From an uncultured Pseudomonadales bacterium (GTDB lineage: Bacteria > Pseudomonadota > Gammaproteobacteria > Pseudomonadales > Pseudohongiellaceae), in assembly GCA_949372635.1 (NCBI GenBank), contig CASIAB010000002.1, positions 1 through 64,000 on the forward strand: DNA of 64,000 nucleotides, read 5' to 3'. The notes beneath the pieces were generated by a model. The model saw only the letters and a program-made list of their open reading frames with translations. It did no database searches and was not told the DNA's origin. The translations under genes and the position numbers were made by a program. This document shows positions 10,601 through 19,242 of this stretch, piece after piece (the first letter of the stretch is position 1; each line of letters starts with the position of its first letter).

Positions 10601-10629
10601 AATATTGGCCCAATCCAGTGTATTTCAAG
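10601..10629 (-). promoter_or_regulatory. Sigma-32 (heat-shock) promoter candidate for dnaK
   Basis: On the minus strand CTTGAAA (10629-10623) is followed after 13 bases by GCCAATATT (10609-10601). The -35 is perfect for RpoH and the -10 matches about six of nine consensus bases (CCCCATNTA). It would start a transcript about 70-80 bases upstream of the dnaK ATG. Confidence 0.6.
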
Positions 10630-10709
10630 GATCAAACCAGTAATTCCTAAATTTCCTTACGCTTACCTATAGCCGACGGTCTTCAAACTCTGCCTCGATT
10701 GGCTGTACT

Positions 10710-11312
10710 CTACTTAGAGACCATCACCATAGCCGGACGAATCACACGCCCATGCAGGGTGTAGCCCTTCTGCATAACCGCGATTACCGTATTCGGCTCA
10801 GATTCCGTGTTTTCCTGCATCGACATAGCCTGGTGAAGCTGCGGATCGAACGGCTCGCCTAGGGGGTCAATCGTCTCGATATTGAACTTCTTGAAGCAAT
10901 CGACAAAACCCTTCACCGTGAGATCCACTCCTGCGCGAATCGCTTTGACGGCCTCATCTTCGCTATCGCTAGCCGCCTCTTGAGATCGCTCAAGATTGTC
11001 CATGACAGCCAATAGCTCGATGCTAAGTTTTTCCTGGCCGTATTTATGCGCCTTCTCAATGTCCTGCTCGGTCCGACGGCGCAGGTTCTGCATCTCCGCC
11101 TGAACACGGAGCAGGTCATCTTTGGCATTCTGTGCCTGTTCTAGCGCAGTTTCCAAAGCCTGTTCACTTTCGCTAACTTCTTTGGGGGCATCCTCTGTTT
11201 CAACCAGAGCGTCCTCCTCTTCGTTTGTCTCTTGTGTTATGTCTTGCTCTGCCGCCTGAGAATCCTCGGGCTTTTCGTTCTCTGATTCCTGATCTGGAGT
11301 CTGCGTGCTCAT
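10710..11312 (-). CDS. grpE: Nucleotide exchange factor GrpE
   Basis: GrpE releases ADP from DnaK and acts as the heat sensor of the chaperone cycle. The 200-residue product has an acidic disordered N-terminus (about 1-50), a long coiled-coil dimer helix (about 50-110, including DDLLRVQAEMQNLRRRTEQD) and the C-terminal beta domain with the PFDPQLHQAM and VMQKGYTLHGRVIRPAMV signatures. It is the first gene of the grpE–dnaK–dnaJ set and has its own strong sigma-32 promoter. Confidence 0.97.
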   Translation of the reverse strand: MSTQTPDQESENEKPEDSQAAEQDITQETNEEEDALVETEDAPKEVSESEQALETALEQAQNAKDDLLRVQAEMQNLRRRTEQDIEKAHKYGQEKLSIELLAVMDNLERSQEAASDSEDEAVKAIRAGVDLTVKGFVDCFKKFNIETIDPLGEPFDPQLHQAMSMQENTESEPNTVIAVMQKGYTLHGRVIRPAMVMVSK

Positions 11313-11384
11313 GACGTCCCCTGCCTAAATTAGGTGATTCGATTACTGTGCGTATTCATGGCCTGCCAAACAGGCGATGACCCG

Positions 11385-11413
11385 TATATGGGGCCTTGAG
11401 GAGAGGTTTCAAG
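11385..11413 (-). promoter_or_regulatory. Sigma-32 (heat-shock) promoter of grpE
   Basis: On the minus strand CTTGAAA (11413-11407), a 13-base spacer and CCCCATATA (11393-11385) match the RpoH consensus (CTTGAAA-N13-15-CCCCATNT) at every defined position. It lies 73 bases upstream of the grpE ATG. Confidence 0.9.
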
Positions 11414-11566
11414 CAATTACGGGCAATTCCAAGAAATATTCTTCAGTGACTATTCTCACGACCCGATCCAGAGGCAAATTAGCTAAGTTCTTGCCAAAAT
11501 TAGCCGCCGGTATTTAATTGCAAATTTTGTGCATTGTTGGACTCTCTTCCAATATACTTCGGGGCT

Positions 11567-13243
11567 ATGCTTCAACAACTATCTATTCAGAATTACGCCA
11601 CCGTCGACATGTTAGAGATCGAGTTCAAGGCCGGCATGTCGGTGATATCCGGGGAAACCGGAGCCGGCAAATCCATCATGCTGGGTGGTCTTGGCCTTAC
11701 GCTAGGCGACAGAGCAGACAAGGGAATTGTTCGCACCGGTGCAAACAAGGCCGACATCTGCGCTGCGTTCGACATTTCCAGCATTCCTGCAGCCCAAAAA
11801 TGGTTGAGCGAGAACGACCTCGAAGAAGAATCCGACTCGAGCTCTTGTCTGCTGCGCCGCGTAGTCAACGCCGACGGCAGATCAAAAGGCTACATCAATG
11901 GCTCGCCGGTCACCATGGCGTCATTGAAGTCACTGGGCGAGATGCTGCTAGATATTCACAGCCAACACGAACACCAATCCCTCCTGCACCGCGCCACTCA
12001 TCAGCGACTGCTCGACGATTTTTGTGTCTCAGCAAAACATCTCGCTGCGATGCAAATCACTTACAAGCAATGGCAGAAGAATGCGCAGCTGATCGACCAA
12101 CTGAGCAACCGCTCGCAGGAAGATTCGGCACAAACACAGCTGCTCTCCTATCAATTGACTGAACTAGATGAGCTCAACATTGCCGTTGACGAAGTACCCA
12201 AGCTAGAAGCGGAATTTAAGTCGTTGAATCACGCGGATGAGACAGTAGCCTCGGTGCAGTCGGCACTTACTCTTTGTGGCGGCGACGATGAGAAAAATGC
12301 CACGGCTGCAATGCATCAGGCACTGACAGCGCTTACCGAATTGCCGGAGAAAGACACCCGCGTGATCAGCATCATCGAGCTACTAGAAAGCGCCTCTATC
12401 CAGCTGGACGAAGCGGTGTCCGATCTTCGCGCCTTCTCCGACGAATTCGAAGCGAACCCCGAAAGACTAGAGCAAGTCAACACACGACTTGGCTTACTCC
12501 ATGCCATCGCGCGTAAACACAAAGTCAAACCAAACGAGCTCGCACAAGTCATTGCAGGCCTAAGACAACAACTAAACCTTATCGAAAATAGTGACGCCGA
12601 GCTCGAGAAGCTGGAAGCTGCCGACAAGCAATTGCGCTTCGACTATATAAAAGTAGCTGGCGAGATCAGCAAGCAACGCAAGAAGGGCAGCAGCAAGCTC
12701 GCCAAGCAGGTCAATGAACAACTCAAGCAGCTGGGCATGCCTCATGCGAGCTTGGAAGTGCAGTTACTCGCCAGCGAGAAGGACAAGCTCGCGGCGACTG
12801 GCTTGGAAGTCGTTGAATTTCTAGTAAGCACCAACCCAGGCCAGGCAGCGAAGCCGCTAATAAAGATAGCCTCGGGCGGTGAACTCTCCAGAATCAGTCT
12901 CGCGATACAGGTAATCACCGCACAGACGTCACATATACCAAGTCTGGTATTCGACGAGGTGGACGTAGGCATTGGTGGTGGGGTTGCGAAGGTAGTCGGC
13001 CAGCTACTAAGACACCTTGCCGAGCGCACGCAGATTCTATGTGTTACCCATCAGGCGCCGGTCGCGGGCCAGGGCCATCATCATTTCTTTGTGAGTAAGT
13101 TCACGAAGGCCGGATCTACGCTAACGCAGATAACTGAGCTTTCAGAGACTGAAATTGTGAGAGAAGTGGCGCGCATGTTGGGTGGTGAAGACCTAAGTGA
13201 CGAATCACTCGCACACGCTGAGCAGATGGTAGCTAGCAACTAG
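11567..13243 (+). CDS. recN: DNA repair ATPase RecN
   Basis: RecN is an SMC-like ATPase that holds broken DNA ends together during double-strand break repair. The 558-residue product has Walker A GETGAGKS (residues 29-36), long coiled-coil arms through the middle, the ABC signature SGGELSRISLAIQ and Walker B LVFDEVDVGIGG. A TTG at 11534 is in frame, but the ATG at 11567 begins the conserved MLQQLSIQNYATV and gives the normal length. It is divergent from grpE and convergent with fur. No clear LexA box was found upstream by eye. Confidence 0.97.
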   Translation: MLQQLSIQNYATVDMLEIEFKAGMSVISGETGAGKSIMLGGLGLTLGDRADKGIVRTGANKADICAAFDISSIPAAQKWLSENDLEEESDSSSCLLRRVVNADGRSKGYINGSPVTMASLKSLGEMLLDIHSQHEHQSLLHRATHQRLLDDFCVSAKHLAAMQITYKQWQKNAQLIDQLSNRSQEDSAQTQLLSYQLTELDELNIAVDEVPKLEAEFKSLNHADETVASVQSALTLCGGDDEKNATAAMHQALTALTELPEKDTRVISIIELLESASIQLDEAVSDLRAFSDEFEANPERLEQVNTRLGLLHAIARKHKVKPNELAQVIAGLRQQLNLIENSDAELEKLEAADKQLRFDYIKVAGEISKQRKKGSSKLAKQVNEQLKQLGMPHASLEVQLLASEKDKLAATGLEVVEFLVSTNPGQAAKPLIKIASGGELSRISLAIQVITAQTSHIPSLVFDEVDVGIGGGVAKVVGQLLRHLAERTQILCVTHQAPVAGQGHHHFFVSKFTKAGSTLTQITELSETEIVREVARMLGGEDLSDESLAHAEQMVASN

Positions 13244-13270
13244 CCAACCATTATTCCTGTCTATTTCAAT

Positions 13271-13693
13271 CTATTCTTTGGCTTGGCAATCTTTGCATAT
13301 TCCATATAGATACATGCTGTGATCGGTAATCCTAAAACCATACTTCTTGGCGACCATCTCTTGCTGGCTCTCGATAACGTCATCGTAGAACTCTTCAACT
13401 CTACCGCATGTCTGACAGACAATATGATCGTGATGGTCGATAGTGGTGAGTTCGAAGACCGAACTACCGCCCTCGAAATGATGGCGCATCACTAAACCCG
13501 CCGATTCGAACTGCGTAAGCACCCGATAAACAGTGGCCAGGCCCACATCTTCGTCGGCTTCGATAAGCGCCTTATAGACGTCTTCCGCACTTAAATGCTT
13601 GGTCTCGGTGCTTTCCATTATTTGCAGTATCTTAACTCTGGGCAAAGTCACTTTGAGACCTGCTTTGCGAAGTTCCTGATTTTCTGTGGCCAT
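13271..13693 (-). CDS. fur: Ferric uptake regulator Fur
   Basis: Fur is the Fe(II)-dependent repressor of iron acquisition. The 140-residue protein has an N-terminal winged helix ending in the GLATVYRVLTQFE recognition helix (about residues 51-63) and a C-terminal dimer domain with the metal ligands HHDH (87-90), C93 and C96 in CQTCG, and C133/C136 in CKDC. Length and motifs fit Fur rather than Zur (no extended cysteine cluster). It is divergent from bamE, the standard fur–omlA arrangement of Pseudomonas relatives. Confidence 0.96.
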   Translation of the reverse strand: MATENQELRKAGLKVTLPRVKILQIMESTETKHLSAEDVYKALIEADEDVGLATVYRVLTQFESAGLVMRHHFEGGSSVFELTTIDHHDHIVCQTCGRVEEFYDDVIESQQEMVAKKYGFRITDHSMYLYGICKDCQAKE

Positions 13694-13890
13694 ATCTCAC
13701 TCTCAAATTGTGGGGTTTGCGCCGGTAGGCACCTTCATCAGCAGTTTTACTGCCTCTAGGAGTAGGGTAGTATGCATGCTGGCTGGGCTAGATGAAAGAT
13801 TAAGCCCTCAGTTTCGAAGGTTTAGGGGCGATATTAGCAATAGTGCCCCTACACTTATAGGGTTAAATCACATCGAATAACGATTAATTT

Positions 13891-14262
13891 ATGAAACAAG
13901 TATTTAGAAATAGCGCTCTACTTGTCCTGATGCCCCTTCTATTGGGTTGCGGCAATATCGGCAACATGGATTTCCCCGGCGTGTATAAGATTGCTATTCC
14001 GCAGGGAAACATCATTACTCAGGAGATGATCGACCAGCTTCGTCCCGGCATGACGAGACGACAGGTTATCTTTATTATGGGCACACCCCTAGTGCGCGAT
14101 CCCTTCCACCAAGATCGCTGGGACTATGTTTATAACTTTCAGCCCGGCGGCGGTGTGCGTGGCCAAGAACGTTTGTCAGTGTTCTTCGTCGAGGACGCAC
14201 TCATAAACTTCACTGGCGACTTTACGCCTACCAGTGAAGTTGATCAAGCCAACACTATTTAG
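13891..14262 (+). CDS. bamE: Outer-membrane assembly lipoprotein BamE (OmlA/SmpA)
   Basis: BamE is a lipoprotein of the BAM complex that inserts beta-barrels in the outer membrane. The 123-residue precursor has a signal peptide with lipobox LLLGC (lipidated Cys near residue 21) and the family motifs [21 protein letters not shown] and RWDYVYNF. The size is normal. It is divergent from fur, which makes shared control by iron possible. A 28-base imperfect palindrome (14322-14349) about 60 bases after the stop is the only candidate for a transcript end. Confidence 0.95.
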   Translation: MKQVFRNSALLVLMPLLLGCGNIGNMDFPGVYKIAIPQGNIITQEMIDQLRPGMTRRQVIFIMGTPLVRDPFHQDRWDYVYNFQPGGGVRGQERLSVFFVEDALINFTGDFTPTSEVDQANTI

Positions 14263-14568
14263 CGCTAGCAGTTAACTTTAGAACTCAAGACGCAAACTAA
14301 ATAGACCTTACCAGCACAGGTGCCAAGTCCTTCATTAATGAAGTCTGGCGGAGAATCTCTCCATCATTAAACTCACTAAATCTAAAAAAATATCTGAGAA
14401 CCAATTACTGGGCTTACAGATTAAAAATTCTTAACCTTCCTGCCGAGAAATTTTAAGATACACTCATCTTAAGAAAATTTTGTAGATTGATTGAGCAATT
14501 TAGGATTTAAATTTCTCATGAATCTTTTCCAAAAAAATCCATGAGAATTTTTATTCAATGATTAGACC
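14263..14568. other. AT-rich gene-free spacer between bamE and the TonB receptor gene
   Basis: No coding frame is supported here. It holds a perfect 14-base palindrome CTTCATTAATGAAG (14330-14343) inside a longer imperfect one, and a weak inverted repeat (8 bp, arms 14513-14520 and 14540-14547) followed by T-rich sequence. The second could end the receptor transcript on the minus strand. From here the base composition becomes clearly more AT-rich than in the preceding genes. Confidence 0.5.
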
Positions 14569-15392
14569 TTAAAATTTAAGGCTAGCCCTAATACCATAGT
14601 TTCTTCCAGGTAAAGGCACTTCATTTTTCACAAAGGATGTGTGATTCCTAGCAACCTCATCAAAAAGATTATTAGCAAATACAGAAAGATTTAACTCGCT
14701 CTCATTGAACAGATTAAATGTTTTCTGTATTTTTAAATCTAACATCTGGAACGCCTCTGTCGAAGTCTCACCTACCGCAATATCGTTCTGACTAAATACG
14801 TCCTTCAAGTTAAGCGCTACTTTTAAGTCATCGTGAGAATAAGAGACTGTGTAGAAATTTCTTGACGGAATCATCCTTGCTATATTGGATCCATCTTTAA
14901 ACTTGCCTTGAACAGAATCCTTGGCATACGACACCGTTAAGTCTCCTCTACCTAATTCAAAGACTCCCCCTAACTCGAATTCATAACCCTTCAGCTTTGC
15001 ATCTTTCTGCATCCAGTTTGCAAGAATCAGTCCCTCATGATCATCATGTTCTTCGTGCTCTTCCTCAGTTTCGTCTTGCAGATAGATATAATTATCAATA
15101 TCGTTTTTAAATAAGGTAAACGATCCGAAGAAAGCTCCCATGCTGACATTAACAGTCAAATCCAGGTTACTAGCCGATTCAGACTTAAGATTTGTGTTCC
15201 CATTTTCAAGCCTGCCGGTTGCTAGATGCGGGCCATTCATAAATAGCTCAACAGCATTAGGAGCTCTCTCAACTCTCGAAATACCGAAGTTAATATCAAC
15301 ATTCTCATTGATATCCCTACCTATGCTAAGTGCAAGGCTCGAGTTATTAAAATCTTTGTTAAACGAATCAATGTCTTCTGAATGATCATCGT

Positions 15393-15452
15393 CATGGTCA
15401 TCGTCATGGTCATCGTCATGGTCATCGTCATGGTCGTCGTCATGGTCGTCGT
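15393..15452 (-). repeat. Five 12-base tandem repeats coding for Asp/His
   Basis: The unit CATGGTCATCGT (last two copies with one change) is repeated five times without interruption and encodes a DDHD-type repeat in a surface loop of the TonB receptor. The unit is a multiple of three, so copy-number change would alter loop length but not frame. Confidence 0.9.
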
Positions 15453-15929
15453 GTTCTTCTTCACGATGAACCACCGATCCGTCTCTACTTATTTGCTCGT
15501 ATCTTGCACCAAAATCCAGGTGAAACAAATCTAAGTCTGTACTCAAGTAGTAACCAATTGATTTCTCTTTGGTTTCGGTCGGCTGCATAAATGCTTCAGC
15601 GCCAATTACTGAAGTATCCTCATCTACAACATTCAGGACCATTTTTTGAGAGAATGAGTCCGTAGAAATATCAAAGGTCGTCCAATATTCTCTAGCGTTG
15701 TTTGTAAACGTTGTGGGTCCTTCTTCGTGATCCTCATGACCCTGCTCTTCATGCCCTTCTTTACCTTCCGCATGTTGCTCAGTTAGCGCGTAGTCTGAAT
15801 CTCTCACTGAGTAATCGATTCTTTTGATCCAGCTATTATCAAAATTAAAGGCACCCGCAAGATTTATAACGTCCGAGTTTGTTTTTGAGAAAATTCTCTC
15901 GCCCTCATGCTCATCGTGGCCCTCTTCCT

Positions 15930-15995
15930 CATGATCATCGTCATGATCGTCGTCATGATCATCGTCATGATCGTCGTTCATCGTGTTCATCGTGT
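15930..15995 (-). repeat. 12-base and 9-base tandem repeats at the receptor frameshift
   Basis: Four 12-base units (CATGATCATCGT and CATGATCGTCGT alternating, 15930-15977) run straight into two 9-base units (TCATCGTGT, 15978-15995). The reading frame of the receptor changes at the junction (about 15976). Each unit keeps frame, so the break must come from an irregular event at the join. Confidence 0.85.
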
Positions 15996-16893
15996 TCATC
16001 GTCGCCATGAAAAGGTATCCCATAAAGACTTTCATTGTTATTTACTGATACTCCGAAATAACCCCAATCGCCAACTTTTGAAACACCAAACCTCTTAGTT
16101 TCCGTTTCGGAATCTGAGTTCATTAGGTACCCTAAATTTTCTTCGTGACCCTCATCCTCATGGCCTTCTTCATGATCTTCCTCATGCTCTTCTTCGTCAT
16201 GAAGGACTGCACCATCTGGAATATCAAAATCACCAAATTGTGATTTTTTATACCCCAAACTAAAATTTAAGCCACCCATATTATTTTGATAAGAAAAGTC
16301 ATAAGTCTCACCATCATTTACTGACTGAGACTCCAGACCGAGCCTGAGGTCTGATTCTGAAAAATCTTCTCTTGCAATTGTGCTATCAACAATATTGACT
16401 ATTCCACCAATACCTCCGTTTGCATAAAGCAGTGAAGACGGCCCTCTGACGACCTCTATTTGATCAACATTATTTAAGTCAATTTCGACGTTGTGATCTC
16501 CACCTAGACCAGAGACATCTCTGACTACCATTCCATTATTTAAGACTTTTACACGCCCCCCGGAAAGTCCACGAATGATTGGCTGACCAACCGCTGATCC
16601 ATAATCAGCACTAGAAACACCTAATAAGCCATCTAACGTTTCTCCTAAACTTTGGGTTGCGCTACTTGAAATTTCTTCACCATTTACAATGTGCAAAGGG
16701 TTTATTATTTCATCTAATGTGCGGTCTATAAAAGATGACGTTACTACTATTTCTTCTATCTGTACCTGCGCGTCGGCATAGGTAGATGATACTAGGCTAG
16801 CTATAGAGGCACTGATGCACATCGAAAGCTTATTCTTCAAAAATCTATTCTTTAATTTCATCATTAATCTCACAAATAAATAAGGTGCAATAA

Positions 16894-16948
16894 ATCAATC
16901 GGTCAGAGGCAGAAGATTCCCTGATGGTAACTCCGCCAGCCGATTGAT
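16894..16948 (-). repeat. Long-loop hairpin, copy 1
   Basis: ATCAATCGG (16894-16902) and its complement CCGATTGAT (16940-16948) enclose a 37-base loop just after the first small His/Cys gene. The same arms with the same loop length recur at 17325-17379 after the second gene copy, so the hairpin was duplicated with the gene and both arms were kept while the loops diverged. Confidence 0.7.
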
Positions 16949-16959
16949 GACTGATACGA

Positions 16960-17292
16960 TTATGTGTAAGAGGGAGGACTACGCGCGGCTGCTTTAACTG
17001 TGTCGGAGGAAATTTGATTCTGACTCAGAATCGAGAATATTTGATTCCCAGTAGAAAGGCTTAGACTAGACGCTTTAGCTACGGCTATATCTTCAAGCGA
17101 ACCAATCTTTAAGCAGATCTCACAATCGAACTGCGCCAGCAGATCAGCTTCGTGACTGTGCCCAGGCGCTGAAACCTGCGAGAACAAAAGGAACAGACTC
17201 AACGCCATCATCAGCGGCAGCGATCTGAGCGCCGTTATCTGCCTGTGTATACTGCGCACTATTTTAGGGGTTATCTGTATAGATAATTTCAT
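16960..17292 (-). CDS. Small secreted/membrane His–Cys protein, copy 1
   Basis: The 110-residue product is of unknown function. It has a basic N-terminus, a hydrophobic segment (about residues 24-42, SLPLMMALSLFLLFSQ), then GHSHEADL and QFDCEICLK, giving HxH and CxxC pairs suited to metal or disulfide chemistry in the periplasm. The plan recalls small DUF2946-type proteins near metal receptors, but I cannot assign it. A GTG at 17304 is in frame; the ATG at 17292 gives the same 110 residues as the neighbouring paralogue and aligns with its start. It lies between the metal-type TonB receptor and its paralogue on the same strand, so a link to that receptor's metal is plausible. Confidence 0.75.
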   Translation of the reverse strand: MKLSIQITPKIVRSIHRQITALRSLPLMMALSLFLLFSQVSAPGHSHEADLLAQFDCEICLKIGSLEDIAVAKASSLSLSTGNQIFSILSQNQISSDTVKAAARSPPSYT

Positions 17293-17324
17293 GATAAATT
17301 TCACACATAACTAAGATGTAATCA

Positions 17325-17379
17325 ATCAATCGGACAGACGGGAGAAATCTATGATGGTCGGTGTTGCTAGCCGATTGAT
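17325..17379 (-). repeat. Long-loop hairpin, copy 2
   Basis: ATCAATCGG (17325-17333) and CCGATTGAT (17371-17379) enclose a 37-base loop, as in copy 1 at 16894-16948. It follows the second small His/Cys gene and may be a transcript end or an RNA processing element. Confidence 0.7.
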
Positions 17380-17391
17380 GGGTGAATACGA

Positions 17392-17724
17392 TTATGCGTA
17401 AGAAGGAGGACCGCGCGCGGGAGCGCTAACAAGCTCGGAGGAGATTTGATTCTGAATCAGAATCGAGAAGGTATGATGTGTACTTGGAACGCCTAAATTG
17501 AGTGCTTCAGCAACGGCGATATCTTCGAGCGAGCCCATCTTGAGACAGATCTCACAATCGAATTGCGCCTGCAGATCAACCTCATGACTGTGCCCAAGCT
17601 CGACAGCCTGCGCAAACAAAAGGAACAGACTCAGCACGGCCATCAGCGGCAACGACCTGAGCGCCATCATCTGGTTGCGTATGTCGCTCACTAATTTAGT
17701 GCTTATCTGCGTTGCTAGTTGCAT
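17392..17724 (-). CDS. Small secreted/membrane His–Cys protein, copy 2
   Basis: This 110-residue protein is a paralogue of the gene just downstream. The two share MALRSLPLM / TALRSLPLM, the hydrophobic segment, GHSHE, QFDCEICLKxGSLEDIAVA and QNQISS, and end in PPSY plus one residue. They differ mostly in the last third. The hairpin after each copy is duplicated too, so the event was a tandem duplication of about 430 bases. Function is unknown; the conserved HxH and CxxC suggest metal binding. The gene follows the ArsA-like ATPase gene after about 105 bases. Confidence 0.75.
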   Translation of the reverse strand: MQLATQISTKLVSDIRNQMMALRSLPLMAVLSLFLLFAQAVELGHSHEVDLQAQFDCEICLKMGSLEDIAVAEALNLGVPSTHHTFSILIQNQISSELVSAPARGPPSYA

Positions 17725-17829
17725 GGTCGTAAGTTTGTCGTTCCGCTCGCTTAAATGCGACTCAAAAGAGTTTGGAGAAGCTTTTTAACTCAAAAGTCAA
17801 TGCTAATGCAAGCTCGAAGCAATAATATT

Positions 17830-18819
17830 CTACTTTGCGATTCGCTCGGCCATTGCCTGCAGCGCATCGATGCCAACAATATCTTGCGCCAATAAATACA
17901 AATCCTGTCGCGGAATCTTCGGTAAGGCCTTAGTCAGTGTCTTCATATGAGCCTCTTCCTGGCTGCGCCGTTCTTCGAGAAATTCTCCCTCCCCAATCGG
18001 TGAACGTTTATTCACCACGAGGCAATCGACACTAATCTGTCCTTTCTTCAGCTGCTGCTGCAGCTCGATCGTCTCTAACACTGGTAGGCGCTCGGCGGCC
18101 AGCACTATCACAAAGGAAGTCTGGTTCTTATCAGATATCTTGTCTCGCAGTGAAGTGAAGCGGAGCTTACGGCGGTTCAGCAAGCTGCGGATGCCTGACT
18201 CGCGCGACTTGTCTTCGTCTGCCGCGTCGTTGCCAAACACCTTGTCCTCGACGCTGGAGTCTCGGCCCATGCCGCGCACGATCTCGGCAAACTTGTCTGC
18301 CTTCTCGCGGCGCTGAATCAAGCCCTCAGTCCAGGCCGACATCATCTCCGGCAGCACCATCAGACGTGCGGTATGTCCAGACGGCGCGGTATCGAAAACG
18401 ATAAGGTCGTAGTCCTTGGTACCTTGTTCCACCACCTCGGCGATGCGCTCGAGTATCGCTGCCTCCTGCATGCCAGGCGCATCTTTGGACAATGCCATGT
18501 GCTTGTCCACTTCGCTACGCAGCTGAATCGGCATCAGCCTGTGTAAGGAATTGGTGATCTCTTCCATGTGTAGCTTTACAGTCTCGGCAGGGTCTAACTC
18601 TAGGCCATCTAAACCTGCGGCGAGACGAACTGGCTTGGAACCTATCTTGCGATCGAACAGATGACCGAGGTTGTGGGCGGGATCAGTCGATACTAATAAG
18701 ACTTTACCTCCCTCATTGGCGCGCGCCATGGCAGTAGCGGCAGAGAGTGTCGTCTTACCGACGCCTCCCTTACCACCGAAGAAGAGTATTTTGCGTGAGC
18801 GTGCAAGTTCTAGCAGCAA
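17830..18819 (-). CDS. ArsA/Get3-family P-loop ATPase
   Basis: The 329-residue cytosolic protein has a single ArsA-type ATPase domain: deviant Walker A GGKGGVGKTT (residues 15-24), STDPAHNLG (switch I), and the A-motif FDTAPSGHTARLM. Family members either energise arsenite export (usually two fused domains) or guide tail-anchored or other clients. A single domain without arsB or arsR nearby argues against arsenic export. Its start overlaps the end of the cory-CC-star gene by ten bases, and this pairing is a known genomic association for the cory-CC-star family. The role is therefore a two-gene ATPase–partner system of unknown client. Confidence 0.9.
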   Translation of the reverse strand: MLLELARSRKILFFGGKGGVGKTTLSAATAMARANEGGKVLLVSTDPAHNLGHLFDRKIGSKPVRLAAGLDGLELDPAETVKLHMEEITNSLHRLMPIQLRSEVDKHMALSKDAPGMQEAAILERIAEVVEQGTKDYDLIVFDTAPSGHTARLMVLPEMMSAWTEGLIQRREKADKFAEIVRGMGRDSSVEDKVFGNDAADEDKSRESGIRSLLNRRKLRFTSLRDKISDKNQTSFVIVLAAERLPVLETIELQQQLKKGQISVDCLVVNKRSPIGEGEFLEERRSQEEAHMKTLTKALPKIPRQDLYLLAQDIVGIDALQAMAERIAK

Positions 18820-19085
18820 TGTACGTGATCCAGGGGTGAGCGCTCCATGCCCATGCGAACATGCCAGTCATGAAAACGGTCGTAGACGATAGGGAGTAAT
18901 TCCATAGTATAAAAGGCCGCCGGGTTGGGTATGCCCAGACTTTCTGCGAAGACCAACAGCATGAATAGATCTTCTTCATCGCGCTGCGCGCGAGCGAAAG
19001 AACGCCGGTAACCCGTGACGTAGTATTCATGCAGGCCTGTCTCGATGCGCTTGAGCAGGCTTTCCTTTTTTTCCTCTTCAGACAT
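18810..19085 (-). CDS. cory-CC-star protein
   Basis: The 91-residue protein ends in HVHCC directly before the stop, the hallmark that gave this family its name, and has the aromatic/basic YYVTGYRRSFARAQ segment near the N-terminus. Family members occur next to ArsA/Get3-like ATPases, as here (ten-base overlap with the ATPase gene downstream). The two terminal cysteines may bind metal or be the handed-over end; function is unknown. The identification rests on the terminus, length and neighbour. Confidence 0.8.
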   Translation of the reverse strand: MSEEEKKESLLKRIETGLHEYYVTGYRRSFARAQRDEEDLFMLLVFAESLGIPNPAAFYTMELLPIVYDRFHDWHVRMGMERSPLDHVHCC

Positions 19086-19242
19086 TAGTTACGCCGAAAT
19101 TAAACACTGGTTAATAAAAATCTATTATGCGTTAAGCCTAGCGGCTTTAGAAGATAAGACCAGAACCTTGTTAAAAAATTTTCACTTCTGAGCCGTTTTC
19201 ACCTGCGTGGAAGTCGTTAGAAAACCCAGCGCATAGAATAAA

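Larger units (their letters stand above)
14569..16864 (-). pseudogene. TonB-dependent receptor, His/Asp-rich (ZnuD-like metal type), frameshifted
   Basis: Two overlapping minus frames form one receptor of about 760 residues. The N-terminal part (16864 to about 15976) has a signal peptide, a TonB box-like EEIVVTSSF, and a plug domain with PIIRGLSGGRVKVLNNGM and the IEVVRGPSSLLYANGGIGG motif. The rest (to 14569) is the beta-barrel ending in the outer-membrane signature GIRASLKF. Extracellular loops carry long His/Asp/Glu runs (HEEDHEEGHEDEGHEE, HDDDHDDDHDDDH), the kind of loops known from zinc receptors such as ZnuD, so metal (zinc) uptake is the best guess. The frame breaks at about 15976, where one extra base sits between two blocks of tandem repeats. 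It could be a pseudogene, an off-phase allele or a sequence error. Confidence 0.82.

Noticed and set aside
11518..12162. 214-codon frame overlapping the start of recN in another frame
   Set aside because: Its translation is rich in Arg/Ser/His with no pattern and lies inside the conserved recN ATPase region.
15393..15977. Regular short repeats considered as a CRISPR array
   Set aside because: Units are 12 and 9 bases without spacers and code for His/Asp runs in a receptor gene.
17800..17830. GCAATAATATTC near the end of the ATPase gene considered as a Zur box
   Set aside because: Only a weak partial palindrome, without the GTTATA–TATAAC core, and it overlaps the ATPase stop.
17830..18819. 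ATPase considered as an arsenite efflux ArsA
   Set aside because: Single domain, no arsB, arsC, arsD or arsR nearby, and paired with a cory-CC-star gene.
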